Origin: Eukaryota sp. TZLM1-RC
Taxonomy: Eukaryota; Metamonada: BaSk clade
Length of the DNA stretch: 64,000 nt
Direction: 5' to 3'
NCBI GenBank assembly: GCA_040285825.1
Contig: JAUPSS010000004.1
Coordinates: 5,029,658 to 5,093,657, forward strand
Positions 30,329 to 40,953 of the stretch are shown here, in pieces (positions within the stretch are counted from its first letter, which is position 1; each line of letters begins with the position of its first letter). Made by a program: the position numbers and the translations under genes. Under the pieces are notes generated by a model. That model was not told the origin of the DNA. It ran no database searches and saw nothing but the letters and a program-made list of their open reading frames with translations.

Positions 30329-30997
30329 TTTTTCGCTCACTTTTTTATCTTTTCATTGTAACTTTTTTCAATTCCCAAACTACTAACTGCAACAAATAGA
30401 AATTTGGAAATATTTGCTCAAAAATTATGTCTCAAATCATTTGAATCTCGTTCTTCTTAAGTCTGTCAATATGTTCTTAGATGAGCTAATTTTTCTTTTT
30501 GTCAATTCATCCACAACATTTAGCAATTTGAGAATTTAGTGACAAAAGTTTTCTACACTTCCTATGCTTACAGAAGTTTGTTGATACTTTGAATATTTGC
30601 CTCTTTAAATGCTTTTTTACCTGTTTTGACCTCAGTTTTTACTTCATTACATAGCTTATATAACGTAAAACTATGACTAAGCGATATTGATAAAATTCAT
30701 TGTATAATCTGCTTGAGTTTCTTTTTTTTTGTTCTGAGATTACTTTGTCAACTGGCAAATAATGATTAACATTTGAACAAGCTATTATTAAACAAAACAA
30801 CCAAAAAAGTTGCTAATGTATTCAATTTTCGTTGATTTTTCGCCACACAGATTTTTCAAATGTTGCCCTTTTATTTAAACATGTTGTTGAAGGACAAAGA
30901 TATAAATTCAATCCGAAAATAAATCCGTAAAGGATTATTGGAAGTTTTTCAGAAATTCATCCCCATATTACAGAACCTTTGATAAACTACTCTTCTC
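30329..30997. other. Intergenic spacer
   Basis: AT-rich; poly-T run near 30722. No gene, RNA or transposon piece recognised. Confidence 0.5.
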
Positions 30998-31909
30998 ATG
31001 CCTTTGCCTTTTACACACGAGCACGTTGTTGAATGGATACCCCAAATTAGTGCCTTCTTTATCATACTTGCATTGGGTCTTGGTGGTGGTCTTCTTCCCA
31101 TCAAGATATCGAAATCAAATAATGCCTCCAGAAGATTGTCCTTTCTTAATGCGTTTACTGGTGGATTGTTCCTTGCTGCGGGTTTGGAGAGCTTTGTGGA
31201 TGCTGTTGAAGAGTTTGAACACATTCATTTCCTCGGCTCAATTGGTCTCGGTCACGCTCCGTGGGCCATGATTTTCGCTCTCCTAGCTGTCATCATTATT
31301 GCTGTTGCCGAAACCTGCTTTGTCGATGTTCATGATGACACTCTCCTCATTCAACATGATGACGGAAAGAGTGAACTCAAGAAATCTGACCATACTCATG
31401 ATCACGGTACATCCCCGTTTATTCTAGTCGTTCTGCTTGCTGTACACTCTGTTCTTGAAGGAACTGCCGTTGGAAGTGCTCATGGAACATCGTTCTATGT
31501 CATTGCAACTGCCATATGTGCCCATAAGTTTTTTGCTGGTTTAGCTTTAGGAACAGCAATTAGTAATGCCAATTACACCGTGTGTAAGCACTTTTCTTTG
31601 GTCTTGGTGTTTGCTCTGGCCACTCCCATTGGTCAGATCATTGGACTGTCGCTGGCCTCTTTCTTGGAAGCCGATGCCGCTGAGATTACTGCTGCCATTT
31701 TTGCTGGTCTTGCTGCTGGAACATTTTCGTGGGTATGATATTGTTGGTTTCTTTCACCTTAGGTTTCGTTATGTGAGATCCTCCATCCAGAATTGATCAA
31801 AGGGACTATCAAGGAAAAGCGAATCAAGGTGCTTCTAGCTGCTTTAGGAATGCTTTCGATTGTTGTTGTTACCTTCATTATGCATGAAAGTGGTGGTCAT
31901 CACCATTAG
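30998..31909 (+). CDS. ZIP-family zinc/iron transporter, two exons
   Basis: Exon 1 is 30998-31732 and exon 2 is 31763-31909, with a 30-nt intron (GTATGA...CTTAG); 293 aa. ZIP proteins bring Zn, Fe or related ions into the cytosol. Eight membrane segments are discernible, with a loop rich in acidic and His residues (HTHDHGTSP). The signature metal-site helices are present: HSVLEGTAVGSAHG (H-S-x-x-E-G, segment IV) and HKFFAGLALG (segment V). Splicing restores AGTFSWVSLCEIL, the AGTF-x-[YF]-V-x-x-x-EIL motif of segment VI, and exon 2 supplies the last segment and the short C-terminus HESGGHHH. Confidence 0.9.
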
Positions 31910-32818
31910 TAGATGTTCTTATTTCGTGATAATGTTATAGTGGTTAAGCAATTTATTATATTTATTTATATGTTGATTTATGAGTTTTTCAATAAAAAAA
32001 TTATTAAAAGGATAATATTTGAATAAACATTGTTGTATTATGTCATTTTTGTTCAACCGACAATCTTTGAAATTTTTCAAACTGAAAGTGACCAGAATTC
32101 CACCGTCTGCTTCAATCAGCAAGTCTGTAGAAGCAGAAATTGAGTTTGTGTTGAAATTTTCAATTACTAAGGAGAGTGTTGAAGTTCCAATTTGCAAAAT
32201 GACATCATGCTTTTTTCCAATAGATCTTATCCATTCTTTGAATCTTCGTTCTGTAGATCATGTACTCGATCGCCTTTGATTATTGAAGATTTAAACATAC
32301 AAATTTACAAGAGCACTAAAGATTTGTTTTCTATGACTATATTTTTGAAAAGCATAGCAACATTGACACATTTTGGGTCAAAAATGAGAACGAAAGCCAA
32401 AATGGTTTGAAGCTTTTGAAGATGAAAGAGAGAAAAATTACAATGGACAAGAGTGACAATGAGCTACTTTATATTGTACATTTTATGTCTAAACAATTTG
32501 TTAGACCAATTAAAACATGGCTTAATTGATCAATTGGGTTTTCCAAACTTGTACGATGGTCAAGAAAAATTAACAAAAACAGTTAATTAGAAAATACTGT
32601 TTCATTCTAAAGTATAAATATAGACTTGTATAATTTGAGTAACTTGTAGTTTTCATTATGGGAATCTTTTTGAATCTTACTTGTAGTTATTGTCTCCATA
32701 TCAATCAAGAGTTTCTTATTCATGAATAATTAATAACAATAATGGGAATAATATAAAGTTCAATATCATCTATGACCAAAAAATGAGAAACTGTACAAAT
32801 AAAAAAATCAACTTACAA
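31910..32818. other. Intergenic region with an unassigned coding-like minus-strand stretch
   Basis: On the minus strand 31965-32250 reads KHDVILQIGTSTLSLVIENF, then DLLIEADGGILVTFSL, which looks like protein, and 32310-32420 contains another possible exon. I could not join them in frame with a clear GT...AG intron. The remaining sequence to 32818 is AT-rich and featureless. Confidence 0.35.
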
Positions 32819-33436
32819 TCAACGAAACCTCTTAGAACTATCTCCCCCTGAATAACCCCTCCTTCTAGACCGATCCCCGCCATGTCGGCCGTCATAACGA
32901 TCCACGCGTTTGCGAGAAGATGATTCTTTTTCCTTTTCTTCTCGTTCAAATTTAGCTAATATTCTTCTTTTTTCTTCAGTAGAAAGACCTTTCAGCATTT
33001 CTTTTATTGATTCTTGCATTTGAACAGCGGATGAAGAAGTTCTAGACGGGACTGGTTTGATTTCTAGCCTTTCACTCCTTTCTGGTGGTCGTTCTATACT
33101 CGATCGTCTTGTTTTATCGTCCTCAACAGTACCTGCGATGGGCCTGGTAGTGGATTTGTCCGTGGTGCTGTTCTCCTCTTTCTCCTCTTCAATGAACCCA
33201 GGGGGAGGAGCGTACAGAAAGCGAAGGGACGCTTCGGCTTTGACTTTGTCTTTTTGTTCTTCAGGAGCTTCTAGAAGTTTCATTTCAAGCCAGTGAGTTT
33301 CGGCATCAAGTTCCTGTCTTCGCTGTTGTGCACGGCGTTCTTCAGCCTTGGCAGCTCGTTCAGCTGCATTAACTGCTTCAATGTTGGAATTACGGGCAAC
33401 ATGCCAAGATTTGGAACTAAGAAAGCTTAAGGACAT
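32819..33436 (-). CDS. CWC25: CWC25-like pre-mRNA splicing factor
   Basis: About 205 aa from Met at 33436; a farther upstream ATG (33499) would run into the divergent gene's 5' side. The start MSLSFLSSKSWHV, followed by the E-x-V-x-x-AE repeat (EAVNAAERAAKAEERR) and the RFLYAPPPG block, corresponds to the CIR_N/CWC25 N-terminal region. CWC25 helps the spliceosome carry out the first transesterification. The C-terminal third is charged and RS/RG-rich (REEKEKESSSRKR, DRSRRRGYSGGDSSKRF), typical of splicing proteins. It is divergent from the DEAD-box gene with about 75 bp between starts. Confidence 0.75.
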   Translation of the reverse strand: MSLSFLSSKSWHVARNSNIEAVNAAERAAKAEERRAQQRRQELDAETHWLEMKLLEAPEEQKDKVKAEASLRFLYAPPPGFIEEEKEENSTTDKSTTRPIAGTVEDDKTRRSSIERPPERSERLEIKPVPSRTSSSAVQMQESIKEMLKGLSTEEKRRILAKFEREEKEKESSSRKRVDRYDGRHGGDRSRRRGYSGGDSSKRFR

Positions 33437-33511
33437 TGTAAGGAATTGATTGAAAGATGGTTTATTTGACAAAGATTTTAATTTAATCAATTTTTTCAAC
33501 CCTACACGCCT

Positions 33512-34825
33512 ATGGTTGCTGACCCTGTCCAGAAAGCTTTAGACACGTTTAATGTCTCTCTTTTTAAGTCTAAGTTTGACAGTGAAGAGTGGACCACTGA
33601 GCAGCAACGTCTCCAACAAGACGAGTCATCCCCTTTCCACTCTTCTAAAACTTTTGCTGAGCTGGGCTTGAGTGACGAAGTTCTGGAAACACTACAAGAG
33701 CTTGAGCTACTACACCCCACTAAAATCCAACAGTTCGCACTTGAAAAGGTTCAAGAGTCCACTCATGTTATTTGTGGTTCGCATGGAGGCTCTGGTAAGT
33801 CGCTTGCCCTAGTTCTCGCAGCACTACAGTCTATTGACCGGGAATCACAGAAACCTCAAGTCTTTATCACAGCATGTAATTTCGAGGTTATATCGTTGTT
33901 ATATGGAATTGCTTCAATGTTTACAGAAAAGTGTGGTTTCAGCTTGGAATTATGCACGAACAAGCCATTTTCGAGTCAAATTGTCATTGGTCACCCTGTA
34001 GCACTCATTGAAAATTGCCAGGAACCTATTGATGGGTCAGTACATTTGTTTGTTGACGATGCAGCCATCGCATTGCAATTAGACATTAAGGAAAGCGAGG
34101 ACTCTGACGCCGTTGTCCCTGCTATTTCCAAGTTGAAGCAAACCTTATCGGAGTCGGTTCGCATCTTTTACTTTGGGAGTACTTTCTCACAGGACGTTCG
34201 TAAAAGAATCATTTCGATTTCACCTTCTTTTACACATTCCAGTGTTGATGATAAAGATCAACTTGGTCAAAACTATTTGGTTTGCTCTGTAAACTCTGCC
34301 GACCGCTCCTCTCGTAATAACAAGGCAATTCAGCTTTCAGCGGCGTTCGCTTCTCACACTCAAGTTTTGATCTTTGCTGATACTTCGGTTCACTCTGGAC
34401 CTTGTAAGTACATCCGAAGGAAGCTTGAAACAGATCATCAACTAGCTGTTGGCCTGCTCTCTCATGAGTTTTCCATTCGTCGTCGCGAACGTGTTCTTGC
34501 AGATATTCAATCTGGAAACTTCCAAGTCATTCTCGCCTCTCCAGCTATGGCTTGTGGTATCGACTTTTTGGATGTTGGCTGTGTTATCATCTTGGATCCT
34601 CCGTTCAAAACACTCGCCAGGGATGCCGAAGAAGAAACCTTTGATGTGGACTTTGAAGGATGGGTCATGAGAGCAACCCGAACCGGACGTGCAGGGAGAT
34701 ATGGTTTAGTTGTCAATTGCACTCATGATTCGCATTCTCAGAAGGCTGTAATTGATGTGGCAAAGAGACTCAACAGGATCATTCCTTTTGTTGAACCTGA
34801 ACAAATCATTCAATTATTGGAATAA
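33512..34825 (+). CDS. DEAD-box RNA helicase-like protein (DDX19/DBP5-like) with altered motifs
   Basis: 437 aa. It keeps the fold: a Q motif (FAELGLSDEVLETLQEL...PTKIQQFAL), Walker A GSHGGSGKS (89-97), a Walker B-like VDDAA (181-185) where D-E-A-D is expected, FGST in place of the SAT motif, and an arginine-finger motif TRTGRAGR in place of HRxGRxGR. N-terminal VQKALDTFNVSLFKSKF recalls the DDX19/DBP5 family, which remodels mRNPs at nuclear pores. The DEAD box has both its Glu and its last Asp altered, so ATP hydrolysis may be weak or lost. An AATAAA lies about 30 bp after the stop. Confidence 0.75.
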   Translation: MVADPVQKALDTFNVSLFKSKFDSEEWTTEQQRLQQDESSPFHSSKTFAELGLSDEVLETLQELELLHPTKIQQFALEKVQESTHVICGSHGGSGKSLALVLAALQSIDRESQKPQVFITACNFEVISLLYGIASMFTEKCGFSLELCTNKPFSSQIVIGHPVALIENCQEPIDGSVHLFVDDAAIALQLDIKESEDSDAVVPAISKLKQTLSESVRIFYFGSTFSQDVRKRIISISPSFTHSSVDDKDQLGQNYLVCSVNSADRSSRNNKAIQLSAAFASHTQVLIFADTSVHSGPCKYIRRKLETDHQLAVGLLSHEFSIRRRERVLADIQSGNFQVILASPAMACGIDFLDVGCVIILDPPFKTLARDAEEETFDVDFEGWVMRATRTGRAGRYGLVVNCTHDSHSQKAVIDVAKRLNRIIPFVEPEQIIQLLE

Positions 34826-35229
34826 TGTTGTATTATTATCATCTATTTTGACAATAAATTTGTGTAATTGAAGTGAATTGTTGGGAGTTCAACATTTGAA
34901 ATCACAATTTATTTACAAAAATTGAAATAATAACGAAAAAAGTAGCTGGGATGAAATGTAAAAATATAGGTAAGTTCATTTTCACAGAAAATAGTGGAGC
35001 AAAATAAAAAAATAATAAAAAAATAGTGGAGCAACTCCAGATGGTCACCAAATCAACTAACATCTTTGGTATTGTAAAACATATATCTTTCACAACCAAA
35101 AAAAGAAACATGTTGAGCTCTTTACAGGTATTGTACTGTGAAAAAGTCAACACAAAAGGACAGAGATGATAGGCAAATGACAAAGGAAATTGAAAAAGAA
35201 ACACAACATTTTCAACTCATAATTAATGG
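34826..35229. other. Convergent intergenic spacer
   Basis: Lies between two convergent genes, AT-rich, with AATAAA signals (34853 on plus). Nothing else identified. Confidence 0.5.
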
Positions 35230-35655
35230 TTAAAAAAACTCTTCAGGGTCCAAATCATCTTCAACTGATTGGAGCTTCAATTGATCATCAGATATAAAAT
35301 CATTCCATTTATCCTCAAGTTCTAAGAGAAAGTCAATAGCCTCATCAGAAGACATTTGACTTACATAGAAGAGGCAATCTTGCATGCCAGGTTCAAGACA
35401 AAGATTATCAAATGTGAGGTTTCTACGTTGTGCTACAAGGTTAGCCCTCGCTTTGCCTATTTTAGATAGAAACTGTCGTCGGACAGCCATTTGGTGTGGA
35501 GAAAGTGAACTAGGACTTCTGCGACTAGACGTTCTGGTGTTAGAAGTGACTGGGAATGTTCGTGGAGATTTTGGTGGAGAGAATATTTGAGCAGGAAAGT
35601 TGTGGCAGTTGTTAGGCGACAAAGGTGGCGTACATATCGGTTGATCAGAGTTCAT
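35230..35655 (-). CDS. Small Ser/Pro-rich protein of unknown function
   Basis: 141 aa. The N-terminal half carries many SP and TP sites (TPPLSPNN, SPPKSPRTF, SSLSPHQ), typical of a cell-cycle-regulated or structural protein. The middle has a basic helix (RRQFLSKIGKARANLVAQRR). The C-terminal half holds a compact acidic domain with SQMSSDEAIDFLLELEDKWNDFI. The last motif has a partial counterpart at 60.5-60.7 kb. It is divergent from the deoxynucleoside kinase gene, with about 160 bp between starts. No known family recognised. Confidence 0.6.
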   Translation of the reverse strand: MNSDQPICTPPLSPNNCHNFPAQIFSPPKSPRTFPVTSNTRTSSRRSPSSLSPHQMAVRRQFLSKIGKARANLVAQRRNLTFDNLCLEPGMQDCLFYVSQMSSDEAIDFLLELEDKWNDFISDDQLKLQSVEDDLDPEEFF

Positions 35656-35818
35656 TCTTACAGATGATGTCGTCTATAATGAAATATGAGTTCATTAAGC
35701 TCTTGGACAATAGAATTTTTCTTGGCAAGACAATCGTCTTTTCCCAACTCAATGCATGTAGCAGATACACTTGCTCATCTTGCTTGTTGCATCTGTTTCC
35801 TGTTAGGTAACTGCACTC

Positions 35819-36607
35819 ATGTCTGGTCAAGGTAAAATCATCATCCTCGAAGGGAACATCTCTGCTGGGAAGTCAACATTAGCGTCTGCTCTTGGTAGTT
35901 ATCTTGACGCTAAAGTGTTCTTCGAACCTACAGTCACAAATCCCTACCTCGCCAAATTCTATGCCAATCCCAAGAGATATGCGTTGAAGATGCAAGTCTA
36001 TCTACTTAGACAACGGTTTATCATCTACATTTCTGCTCTCCGCCACCTCATAAAGACAGGTCAGTCTGTTATTTTGGATAGGTCCATTTTCTCTGATGAA
36101 GTGTTTGCTCTCACTAATGTTCATGTTGGCAATATTTCCAAAGAACAATACCAATATTATAAGTCTCTCAGGTCTCAAATGATTGACATTCTACCCATTC
36201 CCCACTTAACAATCTTTCTCCAAACAAGTCCAAGTGTTTGCCAAGAGCGAGTTATGAAGAGAGCCCGTGCCTGTGAATCTGGCATTCCATTGTCCTATCT
36301 CCAAAAACTCCATGAGAATTACCAAGTTTTCTATAAAAAGATGCAAGAAGCCGGATCTTGTGTATTCAGTTTTGATTGGAATAACTTTGGTGATTCAAGT
36401 GATGTTTGTAGTGTTGCCAATGTACCTATTCTACCTTCCCCTCTTCCGTTATCGGCCTCGCTGTTGTTTTCTGATATGTATATCATGTCAAGGTTACGAA
36501 TTGATAATGAAGTGGAGTCAAGTGATGAAGAAGACTGTGAAGAAGAGTTTTCGTTGCATCAAGATGTTTTAAAGATTCAATTTGGATTGGAATCAGTTGC
36601 AGTGTAG
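35819..36607 (+). CDS. Deoxynucleoside kinase
   Basis: 262 aa. The enzyme phosphorylates deoxynucleosides with ATP, feeding dNTP salvage. Key residues visible: P-loop GNISAGKST (12-20), catalytic Glu in FFEP (36), the DRS motif (87-89) and the arginine-rich lid (RVMKRARACESGIPLSYL). These define the dNK/dCK/dGK family. The kinase domain ends near residue 210. The C-terminal extension is acidic (NEVESSDEEDCEEEF) and unusual for the family, and could regulate stability or localisation. No mitochondrial targeting sequence is apparent. Substrate preference cannot be read from sequence. Confidence 0.88.
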   Translation: MSGQGKIIILEGNISAGKSTLASALGSYLDAKVFFEPTVTNPYLAKFYANPKRYALKMQVYLLRQRFIIYISALRHLIKTGQSVILDRSIFSDEVFALTNVHVGNISKEQYQYYKSLRSQMIDILPIPHLTIFLQTSPSVCQERVMKRARACESGIPLSYLQKLHENYQVFYKKMQEAGSCVFSFDWNNFGDSSDVCSVANVPILPSPLPLSASLLFSDMYIMSRLRIDNEVESSDEEDCEEEFSLHQDVLKIQFGLESVAV

Positions 36608-36771
36608 ACGTTTTTTCAATTTTTTGTTGGCTGGTTTTTTAATCGGTTTTTTGTTTATAAACAATATTTAATTGTTGTTGTCCTTCTAAAAATTCTGTTG
36701 CGTTGTGAATTAAAAATGAAGAACAAAAAATAAAACTATTTTAATTTAAAAAACTATTAAAAACTAGACAT

Positions 36772-38145
36772 CTACAAAACATTTTTCCAACTGGCTACAT
36801 CAAAAATTTCCAAATCATCCTTGGATCCACCAACAGCTAATAAACCAATGTTATTTTCGTCAGCAAAAGGATTGAATTGCAAAGCAAAGACTTCACCCAC
36901 CTCTGAAGACACATTCTCTTTATGCAACATCTTTGGTTCCGAACCAATGTTCCACGCCTTCAAACACTTATCAGAACCCCCTGAAACCAAAAGGTGAGGT
37001 AGCCTTGGATGAACATTTAAGTGTGTGCTACTTTTATGGGCGTCAATCATGTACAACCTCGTAGAAGTATCCCTAGGATCGAAACATTGAATAGAACCAT
37101 CTTCGCAACCAATGAAAAACTTGCTAGTTTCCAAAGACTGTCCAATGTTAGCCCAACAAGCAGACTCAGCTTCTGCTTCTAATTTGAACGACAGTGGAGG
37201 TCCTGATTGTCGAAGGTCAAATATCTTACTTGTTCGGTCAAAAGATGACGTCATAATCACGCTATCAGAGAAGGGTGCCCAATCAACAGTTTGTACAGCT
37301 TTCTTGTGTTTAAAAGCTGAAGGAATCTTCCAGACAGGAGCCTCAGTCTTATCAAGATCCCAGACAAAAACTTTACCATCATCACCTGAAGAAGCAAGAA
37401 AGTTTTGGCGGACAGTATTCCAAGAAAGACCAAGAACCGCGCCTTTATGTCCAGGTTCTTTTTCTTTTTCAGAAACAATTCCCTTTTTTTTCATTATTCG
37501 TTTCCTACCTATGGTTAATTAATTCTGTAATAATTTTAAAAAATACTTATTGATAAATGTTTTTTAGGTCCCAGAACAGCGATAGGTTCAAGAGCATCAA
37601 CCTCATTCATATTCCACAACTCTATTCCTGGTTCCATAAATCCAACAGCTGCCACGTGGCAAGGATGGTTACCTTCTCCATGACCGATCCATTGAGTACA
37701 TATGGGTGCAGACCTCAACACTCGGTCGTGGTGCATATCAATGGTGGCATAAGAGTCTTCAGATGAAGGTTCGACGATCCACTGTTCCAGGAATCCTTCT
37801 CTTTCTGGTAGGTTGACTCTGCCTGCTAGGAGAAGGTAGGCAGATGATGGGATATGTAGGTTTTGAATTTCATCTTCATCCGAGACTTGTTCAGTTATGT
37901 AAGGATCTTGGGTATTGGCGGAGTAGAACATTCCACCTGGATTTGAGGAAGATTGGTCATCAGAATCATCTGAATTATCAATGTCAACAGATGCACCATC
38001 GCTGGAATGAGAAAGATGGTATGGAAAGTATAACAAACACCATTTGCTTAAGTTCTGTAAGTTCAGATGAGGTGATATCATTAAGAATTGGCTGTGTAGC
38101 TGCTACACCTTGAGGAACCCAAGAAAGTGAAGTAACGATAGTCAT
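36772..38145 (-). CDS. PWP1: PWP1-like WD40 protein, three exons
   Basis: Exons 38145-38039, 38001-37547 and 37508-36772, with introns of 37 and 38 nt; the sum is exactly divisible by three and gives 432 aa. PWP1 is a nucleolar WD40 protein needed for large-subunit rRNA maturation and Pol I activity. The start MTIVTSLSWVPQGVA matches the family N-terminus, followed by an acidic loop (DIDNSDDSDD). DPYITEQVSDEDE and EPIAVLGPK parallel the human protein's conserved blocks. WD repeats follow (VLGLSWNTVRQNFLASSGDD, VFVWDLDK, KCLKAWNI). Neither intron is evident without matching the protein. Confidence 0.88.
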
Positions 38146-38579
38146 GATCAATCAAGAAGTCGTAATAGACAAGATCAGTATGGATAGAGAGATGGATGAA
38201 CAAAAGGTGTTATAATTAGTTCAATTGAATTGGCTGATCTAGTTTCCAATGAACAGAATGTATATACTACAATTGGATGAAAAATCTGAAACCCAAGGGC
38301 CAAACTGGTCGCCAGAACAACTGTGGTTGATTGACTCAATTCTGAATCAAGTTAAACATCTTCGTACTTAGCCGGCAATGTATACTTTAAAGTATTAATT
38401 TACCAGTGCTACTTATTAGTAAAGAGTGTCTCTTTCAGCATCCTATTTATCGACAATCTCATTATCCCCTTGAAATATTGTTGTGGAAGACCTTTCGTAC
38501 CATCTGTAGAAAGATTTCACAAACATTATTAGACTTCGAGGGTGCTTTTGTCACAGTTTATGTACAATTTATTTTGTAG
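38144..38579 (+). CDS. Three-exon gene of unknown function overlapping the PWP1 start
   Basis: Exons 38144-38206, 38243-38363 and 38407-38579 with introns of 36 and 43 nt. The spliced frame is continuous for 118 aa: MINQEVVIDKISMDREM, then EKSETQGPNWSPEQLWLIDS, then FQHPIYRQSHYPLEILLW and ISQTLLDFEGAF. The composition and the matched phases make it a convincing gene, although no exon exceeds 175 bp. Its ATG overlaps the PWP1 ATG on the other strand (CATG), unless a later Met (38180) is used. The C-terminus may continue: another frame after 38548 reads as coding to about 38622. No family recognised. Confidence 0.55.
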
Positions 38580-38922
38580 ATTAAATGGACCATTGTGCAA
38601 ATGGATTAGAAAGCGCGTAAGTTCGATGTACATTATCTACCTGCATTGCAAATTATCCTAGAAGTGATGAGGTAACCATGAAATAGTTTAGTAAACACGG
38701 CAAAATTATGTTGATTCTACCTATTAAGCAAAGATGTTGAACTCTAGATGCAGATAACAGTACATTCAACAAACTAATCAACACATAGGAGTAGAAGGAT
38801 GAATAATTGCAAATACACGTATTTATGGAAAGAAGAAGCTACAATGGAGACTAAATGTACTATCTGTACCAACGAACAGTTAGTTAGATAGTTAAATGAG
38901 GAAATTTAAAGACCTATACTGA
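38580..38922. other. Spacer, possibly with further exon of the 38.1-kb gene
   Basis: Up to 38622 one frame reads NGPLCKWIRKR and meets a GTAAGT, suggesting a last exon. From there to 38922 I see nothing. Confidence 0.35.
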
Positions 38923-39174
38923 CTATAGCTTTAAAGTACCCCTAGTTTTGGACTTTTGAAGTTTACGCTTGAGTTTTCGCTTTGACAGCTTCTTTTTCGA
39001 CACTTTACCGTTGACATCCACGGTAGGAGTTCCTGCCATGGGGGCTGAATCTGCAATGGTCTGTTGAAGAGATTGGCTGACTTTTTCAAGGCGGATACGA
39101 ACCTTTTCACCATCCCGTTCCCGCTGTCTATTGTGGTGCTGAGCTACCTTTTTCGATCGAAGTGATTTGGCCAT
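38923..39174 (-). CDS. Small basic nucleolar protein, LLPH/DUF2423-like
   Basis: 83 aa. The N-terminal MAKSLRSK is the signature of the LLPH (LAPS18-like)/yeast Ybl028c group, small basic proteins linked to ribosome biogenesis. A central charged helix (REDGEKVRIRLEKV region) is followed by a Lys-rich C-terminus (SKKKLSKRKLKRKLQK). It is shorter than animal LLPH (about 130 aa). No intron needed. Confidence 0.7.
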   Translation of the reverse strand: MAKSLRSKKVAQHHNRQRERDGEKVRIRLEKVSQSLQQTIADSAPMAGTPTVDVNGKVSKKKLSKRKLKRKLQKSKTRGTLKL

Positions 39175-39393
39175 TGGTGGTGTGGGAGGAATAATAATGA
39201 TAAGATGAGAAAATTATTCAAATTATCAAAGTTCTATTATGTTAGTGTTATTGTCAAAGTGATATGTCATCTGTTGGACTTCTTGAATGGTTTAGAAAAA
39301 CATGGTGTGAATGTTGTAATCGACATTGTTCCTATTCGCACCAAACAAGTTTTTTCTGTTGTGAAGATGTAAATTGTAGATTACTTTATCTGT

Positions 39394-39900
39394 TTAGTTC
39401 TGATGATAGAGGTGATGTATACTGTGATTGGATTGATAATTCTGAAGCTATTGTTGACTTTGTCTCATGTAATGTTGCAAACGATACTTTGGTTCACAGA
39501 AGAAAACTTAATCCTGTGGCTGCTCTGGATTTTAAAGCAAAAGAAAAACATAGAAAATATGATAAAGAAATTGAAGATGCAAATATCGATAGAAATACAC
39601 AGCTGGTTTTTATTGCTTTTCCATTTTCGATAAATGGAAGATTATCAGTTGAAGCAGAAACTTTTTTGGATGACTTCCAAAAATTGGTGAAAGAAAAAAC
39701 AATGAAAAGATTTGATATTTTTTTATGGCGTTCACGGATTCAATTTGCCATTATTAATAGATTACCGCGGTTTTTCAATCGAATTAGAGAAGCTTTAGCT
39801 AGACAGCAAGCAAATCAAGATTTTGTAGAGGAAATCTTGGTTTAATGATAGTCGTCCCATTAGTTATGATTTAATTTAATCAAGTGTGCAAATTCAATAA
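39394..39900 (+). mobile_element. LINE A 3' end, clean copy
   Basis: Open for the last 150 aa of the family A protein (DRGDVYCDWI to ANQDFVEEILV), then the 3' tail GTCCCATTAGTTATGA and an AATAAA (about 39896). This is the best family A C-terminus in the window. The tail ends about 290 bp upstream of RPS2, in the same direction. Confidence 0.8.
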
Positions 39901-40188
39901 ATTAATACATTTATCTGTTAATCGTCAAGTTTTTTGTTATTTCATTTGTTTCAATTTATTTGAAATTTATAGAATTGACAACATAGCACAATTTTGTTTT
40001 AACTTTTTGAAATATAAGCCAATCCAAACTGGCTGAACAGAAGTGCTCAGCTTGATTTATTTTCCTCATCAGGTACTAATGTTTCAATAACAACTGTTGT
40101 AGAAAATCGAAAAGGGAAATTAATCGGTTCTTTCTACAGTTTCTCTGTATAAACGTATGTCTAATACAATTCTTCCTTATAATAGCAT

Positions 40189-40953
40189 ATGGCTGACACT
40201 AGCGTAGCCGGTAAAAGAGGTGGTTTCCGTGGTGGTTTCCGTGGTCGTCGTGGTGGTCCCCGTCGCCGTCGTGATGATACTCAAGAATGGACTCCCATGA
40301 CCAAGCTCGGTCGTCTCGTCAAGGAAGGAAAGATCGGTTCTCTTGAAGAGATCTTCCGTCACTCTCTGCCCATTAAGGAATACCAAATCATTGACCATTT
40401 CCTTCCCAACCTCAAGGACTCTGTCATGAAGGTTGCCACTGTTCAAAAGCAAACTCGTGCTGGTCAACGTAATCGTTTCAAGGTTTTCGTAATTGTTGGA
40501 GATTTCAACGGACATGTTGGTTTAGGTGTCAAGTGCTCTAAGGAAGTCACCACTTCTATCAGATCAGCTATTGCTCTTGCCAAACTCTCTATTGTCCCAG
40601 TCCGTAGAGGTTACTGGGGTAGCAACATTGGTTCTCCCCATACTGTTCCCTGTAAGGTCACTGGAAAGTGTGGATCTGTTAGAGTACGTCTTGTCCCTGC
40701 TCCCAGAGGTAGTGGAATTGTCGCTGCCCATCTTCCCAAGAAGGTTTTGGAGTTTGCTGGTGTTGAAGATGTTTTCACTCAATCTGTCGGTAAGACCCGT
40801 ACTGCTGGTAACTTCTTGAAGGCCACCTTTGCTGCTTGTGCCCAAACTTATGAATACTTGACCCCTAACTTCTGGCCCGAATCAGCTTTGACTGCTCCAC
40901 CCGCAGAAGAGCACAGCGATTTCCTTTTGGCTTCTAAGGAAGGAAAAAAGTAA
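40189..40953 (+). CDS. RPS2: 40S ribosomal protein S2 (uS5)
   Basis: 254 aa, intronless. It has the Arg/Gly-rich N-terminus ([19 protein letters not shown]), then the S5 domain: [74 protein letters not shown] and [14 protein letters not shown]. These are the core blocks of uS5, which shapes the mRNA entry channel and proofreading centre of the small subunit. Codon usage is C-biased compared with neighbours, fitting a highly expressed gene. The length matches the family. Confidence 0.96.
   Translation: MADTSVAGKRGGFRGGFRGRRGGPRRRRDDTQEWTPMTKLGRLVKEGKIGSLEEIFRHSLPIKEYQIIDHFLPNLKDSVMKVATVQKQTRAGQRNRFKVFVIVGDFNGHVGLGVKCSKEVTTSIRSAIALAKLSIVPVRRGYWGSNIGSPHTVPCKVTGKCGSVRVRLVPAPRGSGIVAAHLPKKVLEFAGVEDVFTQSVGKTRTAGNFLKATFAACAQTYEYLTPNFWPESALTAPPAEEHSDFLLASKEGKK

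Noticed and set aside
31733-31738. Stop of the ZIP gene at 31736
   Set aside because: This is a read-through of the 30-nt intron; the family motif continues in exon 2.
35230-35655. RPA-interacting protein identity for the small Ser/Pro-rich protein
   Set aside because: A basic helix in similar position is not enough, and the zinc-binding C-terminus of RPA-interacting proteins is missing.
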